A program made the position numbers and the translations under genes. From the NCBI GenBank assembly GCA_019636625.1, contig JAHBXE010000004.1, forward strand, positions 1 through 64,000: a DNA stretch of 64,000 bases, in the 5' to 3' direction. Positions within the stretch are counted from its first letter, which is position 1; every line of letters begins with the position of its first letter. Source of the DNA: Phycisphaeraceae bacterium (GTDB lineage Bacteria; Planctomycetota; Phycisphaerae; Phycisphaerales; UBA1924). Below are positions 60,620-64,000 of this stretch, piece after piece. A model generated the notes under the pieces. The model was not told the origin of the DNA, did not search any database, and worked only from the letters and a program-made list of their open reading frames with translations.

Positions 60620-61840
60620 TTACACTCGCGGCTCGGAGGGGGCGGACACGGTCTCGTGCACGTTCCAGTAGTGGTCGAAGGAGGCGCGGATGGTCATGGG
60701 GCGGATGAATTCCCGTGCCGCGGCGCCCATCTGCTTCCGGCGGGGTTCATCCAGGGCGAGGGAGGTGATGGCGTCGATCCATTGACCCGGTGCGGCGGCG
60801 GGGAGGATGAGGCCGGTGTGGCCGTGGCGGACGACTTCCTTGGGGCCGCCCTGATCGGTGACGAGGACGGGGAGACCGGAGCATTGCGATTCCATCACCA
60901 CCTGGCCCAGGGTGTCGGTGGTCGAGGGGAAGACGAAGAGGTCGCTGGCGGCGTAGATCGTGGAGAGTTCGCGCCCGTGCCGGAAGCCGAGGAAGAAGGC
61001 CCCGGCGCCGGCGAGTTCTCGCTGCATCTGCTCGCGGTAGGGGCCGTCGCCGACGATAATGAGTTGCGCGGGAACGCCGGCGGCGGCGCAGCGCCGGTGG
61101 GCCTCGGGCCAGATGGCGCGGAGGAGGGGAAGGTTCTTTTCAACGCTGACGCGTCCGCAGTAGATGACTTTCACGCCGGAGGGAACGGCGAGGCGTGCCC
61201 AGATGGCCTCATCGCGGAACGCGGGGTCGAAGAGGCCGGTGTCGATCCCGGGCTTGAGGCGGATGATGCGGGCGTCGTCGATGCCGAGGGCGACGAGAGA
61301 GCGGCGGTAATCGTCGCTGCGGGTGAAGACGGCGGCGAAGGGTGTGTAGAAGGTGCGCATCCACCGGGAGCAGCCCCACACCATGGCGTCGTCGTTGAAG
61401 AGGTAGTCGATGTACGCGGGGAAGTCGGTGTGGTAGACGCCGGCGAGGGGGATGCGGAGCCGGCGCGCCGCCCACCAGCCGACGCTGCCGACCGGGCCGG
61501 GCGTGGAAATGTGGATCACATCCGGACGGGTGTCGCGGATGTAGCGCAACAAACGGCGGGCCGGGGGGATGACGAACTCGAGGTTCTCGTACTTGGGCAT
61601 CTTCCCGGCGACGATGGGGCGGAAGTTCAGGATGTTGGGGCGGTCGGGCACTTCAAACTGGGTGGAGGTGATCACGCGCAGGTCGCGGCCGGTCTGCTCG
61701 GCCTGTTCGGCGACGTTGCGGATGAAGCGGGAGACGCCGTTGACATCGCCCAGGGTGTCGGTGAAGAGGCAGACGCGGAGCGGGGCCGTGCGGCTCCTGC
61801 TTCGGGTTGGAGGCGTGGCGCCGGGGGCGTGTGTGATCAC
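60620..61840 (-). CDS. Glycosyltransferase family 4
   Basis: 406 residues, GTG start. VCLFTDTLGDVNGVSRFIRN is the acceptor-side start of family 4 enzymes; VIYCGRVSVEKNLPLLRAIW, LIIVGDGPYREQM and FPSTTDTLGQVVMESQCSGLPVLVTDQGGPKEVV are the donor-binding domain with the E-x7-E type motif. Adds a sugar to a lipid or glycan; substrate not known. Divergent from the LmbE gene. Confidence 0.9.
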   Translation of the reverse strand: MITHAPGATPPTRSRSRTAPLRVCLFTDTLGDVNGVSRFIRNVAEQAEQTGRDLRVITSTQFEVPDRPNILNFRPIVAGKMPKYENLEFVIPPARRLLRYIRDTRPDVIHISTPGPVGSVGWWAARRLRIPLAGVYHTDFPAYIDYLFNDDAMVWGCSRWMRTFYTPFAAVFTRSDDYRRSLVALGIDDARIIRLKPGIDTGLFDPAFRDEAIWARLAVPSGVKVIYCGRVSVEKNLPLLRAIWPEAHRRCAAAGVPAQLIIVGDGPYREQMQRELAGAGAFFLGFRHGRELSTIYAASDLFVFPSTTDTLGQVVMESQCSGLPVLVTDQGGPKEVVRHGHTGLILPAAAPGQWIDAITSLALDEPRRKQMGAAAREFIRPMTIRASFDHYWNVHETVSAPSEPRV

Positions 61841-62002
61841 GGGGCACTGTATCGGTCCAAGAAGAAACGCCGCGACAACAGGTGCTGCCGCGGCGTCCCG
61901 GACTACGTTCCATGATATTCAGATCACGTGAAGAGGAAGGCGGCAAAGCGTTGGGAGGCTCCCTATAAGGTGGGGGTGGTGTTCCGCGGCAGGAGTGAAG
62001 CG

Positions 62003-62719
62003 ATGGCGAACGTGCTTGTGGTGGGCCCGCACCCGGACGACCAGGAACTGGGCATGGGCGGGACGATCGCGCTGCTGGCTTCGCAGGGGCACCGGGTGCT
62101 GCTGCTGGACATGACCAACGGGGAACCGACGCCGCACGGGTCGCCGGAGGTCCGTGCGCGGGAAGCGGCGGCGGCGGCCCGGGCGCTCTCGACGCCGGGG
62201 AACGAGGTCCGGCGGGTGTCGCTCGGGCTGCGGAACCGGTACGTGGAACATTCGATGGAGGCGAGGCACCGGGTGGCGGGGGTGATCCGTGCGCACCGGG
62301 CGGACATCGTGTTCGTGCCGCACCCGGAGGATGCGCACCCGGACCACCGGGCGGTGACGCGGATCGTGGAGGATGCGCGGTTTGACGCGAAACTGACGGG
62401 GGTGGAGATGCCGGCGCCGGAGGGGCTGGAGGTGGGGCCGCCGGTGTACCCGAAGTGGCTGTTCCACTACTTCGCGACGCACCTGCGGTCGGTGCCGGCG
62501 CCATCCTTTTTTGTGGATGTCTCGGCGTTCCTGGAGCACAAGATGCGGTCGATCCTGGCGTACGAATCGCAGTTCGTCGCCAACCCGAAGAACCGGCACG
62601 TGCCGGAGTGGGTCCGGGCCCAGGGCGTGTACTTCGGGTCGCGGGCGGGCGTGGGCGCGGCGGAGGCGTTCTCGACGCCGGAGCCGCTGGCGCTGCGGTC
62701 GCTGGAAGGGCTGGCGTGA
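62003..62719 (+). CDS. LmbE/PIG-L family N-deacetylase (BshB1-like)
   Basis: 238 residues; AGGAG 9 nt before ATG 62003. VVGPHPDDQELGMGGTIALL holds the zinc-binding HPDD, and VPHPEDAHPDHRAVTRIV the third ligand. The family deacetylates N-acetylglucosamine conjugates; the sequence resembles BshB1 of bacillithiol synthesis, though no BshA or BshC is next to it. Confidence 0.87.
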   Translation: MANVLVVGPHPDDQELGMGGTIALLASQGHRVLLLDMTNGEPTPHGSPEVRAREAAAAARALSTPGNEVRRVSLGLRNRYVEHSMEARHRVAGVIRAHRADIVFVPHPEDAHPDHRAVTRIVEDARFDAKLTGVEMPAPEGLEVGPPVYPKWLFHYFATHLRSVPAPSFFVDVSAFLEHKMRSILAYESQFVANPKNRHVPEWVRAQGVYFGSRAGVGAAEAFSTPEPLALRSLEGLA

Positions 62720-62765
62720 GGGCGCGTGAGGGGGCGCCGGAGAACGCCGGGCCCTACACTGCGCG

Positions 62766-63683
62766 GTGTCGCGGTTTCCTGTGATTGTCGGGCCCACGGC
62801 GGGCGGCAAGTCGGACCTTGCCGTGGAGGTGGCGCTCGGCCTGATCGGGAGCGGGCGGGCGACGGAGATCGTGACGGCCGATGCCTTCCAGATCTACCGT
62901 GGCATGGACATCGGCACGGCCAAGCCGACGCCCGAGGAGCGGCGGGGCGTTGTGCACCACCTGCTCGATTGTGTGGACCCGGGCGAGAGTTTCACGGTGT
63001 CGGACTGGCTGGGCGAGGCCAACCGGATCATCGGGGCGCTCAAGGCCCGGGGCGCGGTTCCCATCGTGGTCGGCGGGACGCACCTGTACATCAAGGCGAT
63101 GCTGGACGGGCTGTTTGAAGGGCCGGAGCCGGACCCCGCCCTCCGCGAGGAGCTGCGGACGCTGTCCCCCGCGGCGCGCCGGGCGGAGTTGGAGCGAGTG
63201 GACCCGGCGGCGGCGGCGAGGATTCATCCCAACGATGAGCGTCGGACGCTGCGGGCGCTGGAGGTCTTCCGGCAGACGGGGCGCCCCATCAGCGAGCACC
63301 AGTCGCAGTGGGACCGCACGCCGCGGCAGGATTGCGTGCTCGTCGGGCTGGACTGGTCGAGCGAACAGCTCAACCCGCGCATCAATGCGCGGGTGAAGGC
63401 GATGATGGAGCGAGGGCTGCTGGAGGAGGTCCGGTCGCTGCGGCCGCGCCTGACGGGCCAGGCGCGCGAGGCGCTGGGGTACAAGCAGTTGCTGGCGTTC
63501 CTGGAGGGCGGCGGCACGCTGGAGGAAGCGGTGGAGGAGATCAAGATCGAGACGCGGCGGTTTGCGAAGAACCAGCGGACGTGGCTGCGGCGGTTGCGGT
63601 CGACGCCGGGGTCGGTGTGGATCGATGCCGCGACGACGCCGCGGGAGCGGTGGGCGGGGATTGTGTTGCGGGCGATGGCGTGA
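62766..63683 (+). CDS. miaA: tRNA dimethylallyltransferase
   Basis: 305 residues, GTG start. P-loop VGPTAGGKSDLA, TADAFQIYRGMDIGTAKPT, VGGTHLYIKAMLDG and EALGYKQLLAFLEG are MiaA signatures. Adds the isopentenyl group to A37 of tRNAs reading UNN codons. Closely follows the LmbE gene (46 bases), probably in one transcript. Confidence 0.95.
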   Translation: MSRFPVIVGPTAGGKSDLAVEVALGLIGSGRATEIVTADAFQIYRGMDIGTAKPTPEERRGVVHHLLDCVDPGESFTVSDWLGEANRIIGALKARGAVPIVVGGTHLYIKAMLDGLFEGPEPDPALREELRTLSPAARRAELERVDPAAAARIHPNDERRTLRALEVFRQTGRPISEHQSQWDRTPRQDCVLVGLDWSSEQLNPRINARVKAMMERGLLEEVRSLRPRLTGQAREALGYKQLLAFLEGGGTLEEAVEEIKIETRRFAKNQRTWLRRLRSTPGSVWIDAATTPRERWAGIVLRAMA

Positions 63684-63692
63684 GGCGTTGAG

Positions 63693-64000
63693 CTACGGGA
63701 TGAAGGAGTTGTTCTGGCGGAGGGGCGAGGTGGCGGGGCCGAGGTAGTACCACCAGCTTGAGGAGGGGGCGCGCATGACGGACTTGGTGGGGGCGTACCA
63801 GGAGGGGTCGGCGCTCTGGGTGTTGTCCAGCGCTTCGACGTGGCCGTCGAACATGGCGGCGCTCATGCGTTCGGCGTGGCGGAGGGAGATGGCCTTGAGG
63901 ATGGGGTTGGGTTTGTAGCCTCGGTTGGCGTCGCGGAGGTAGTTCTCGCCGGAGCCCATCCAGGCGCTGCCGCGGGAGAGGAAGTTGCCCTGGGGCGTTC
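63693..64000 (-). CDS. C-terminus of an H-X9-DG type IV pilin-like protein (partial)
   Basis: About 102 residues of the C-terminus; the open frame runs past the right edge. LRHAERMSAAMFDGHVEAL shows the H-x9-DG motif of the planctomycete-specific pseudopilin-like family (DUF1559), whose members begin with a prepilin N-terminus. The missing N-terminus cannot be checked. Confidence 0.75.
   Translation of the reverse strand, partial: TPQGNFLSRGSAWMGSGENYLRDANRGYKPNPILKAISLRHAERMSAAMFDGHVEALDNTQSADPSWYAPTKSVMRAPSSSWWYYLGPATSPLRQNNSFIP

Noticed and set aside
60620-62719. GT4 and LmbE genes as a bacillithiol BshA-BshB1 pair
   Set aside because: They are divergent and the GT4 sequence does not show clear BshA features; the neighbouring position alone is too little.
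1-64000. tRNA, rRNA or CRISPR loci
   Set aside because: No T-loop-like motif with flanking stem, no rRNA segment and no regularly spaced direct repeats were found by eye; a covariance search was not possible here.

Overview
This is a high-GC (roughly two-thirds G+C), gene-dense bacterial chromosome segment. It most likely comes from a planctomycete of the class Phycisphaerae. That placement is an inference from four things: eight secreted proteins ending in the so-called GC-type dockerin tail, an ECF-type sigma factor gene directly upstream of a Ser/Thr kinase-TPR gene, the C-terminus of an H-X9-DG type IV pilin-like protein, and a futalosine-pathway mqnA gene. No rRNA, tRNA or CRISPR was recognised.

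Layout. 1-9.4 kb: a secreted-protein island with a beta-helix protein, a metzincin protease, two RCC1-repeat proteins and a di-haem peroxidase, most with dockerin tails. 9.4-12.7 kb: a minus-strand operon of mqnA, a sigma-like HTH protein and a GT9 glycosyltransferase. 12.8-16.9 kb: two more dockerin proteins and an M14-like lipoprotein. 16.9-21.9 kb: a two-component operon (substrate-binding-protein/PAS histidine kinase, single-domain receiver, receiver-PAS-kinase). 22-23.9 kb: two coupled glycosyltransferase-like genes. 23.9-27 kb: two secreted proteins. 27.2-35.4 kb: a type II secretion (pseudopilus) operon with F, G, three minor pseudopilins, C/P-like, L-like, M-like and a TPR lipoprotein; no D or E gene is present. 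35.6-43.8 kb: threonine dehydrogenase, unknowns, an M20 amidohydrolase and the kinase/sigma pair. 44-47.3 kb: a large dockerin protein with an IS5-family element inserted exactly at its stop codon. 47.3-64 kb: mostly housekeeping and metabolism (SbtA-like transporter, UvrC-like nuclease, TopA, FIST protein, sulfotransferase, class II DAHP synthase, PilZ-like, HIT, GT4, LmbE, MiaA).

Most interesting signal. Two divergent secreted-protein genes near the left end (one at 1-94 on the minus strand and cut by the window edge, one at 5271-6283 on the plus strand) share a duplicated promoter, leader hairpin and first codons. Each carries an 18-19 base G run inside its signal-peptide coding sequence. 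In both, the start codon and the secreted-protein frame are out of phase by the same amount (one G short, or two too many). A third secreted gene (25225-26962) has a clear ribosome-binding site and signal peptide that are out of phase with its body at a 9-G run. This looks like a contingency-locus (phase-variation) system that switches secreted proteins on and off by slippage inside the signal sequence. Homopolymer length errors in the assembly are the main alternative. The dockerin tails (all ending Gly-Cys-X) and the T2SS-like operon suggest a shared export and anchoring route, but that link is inferred.
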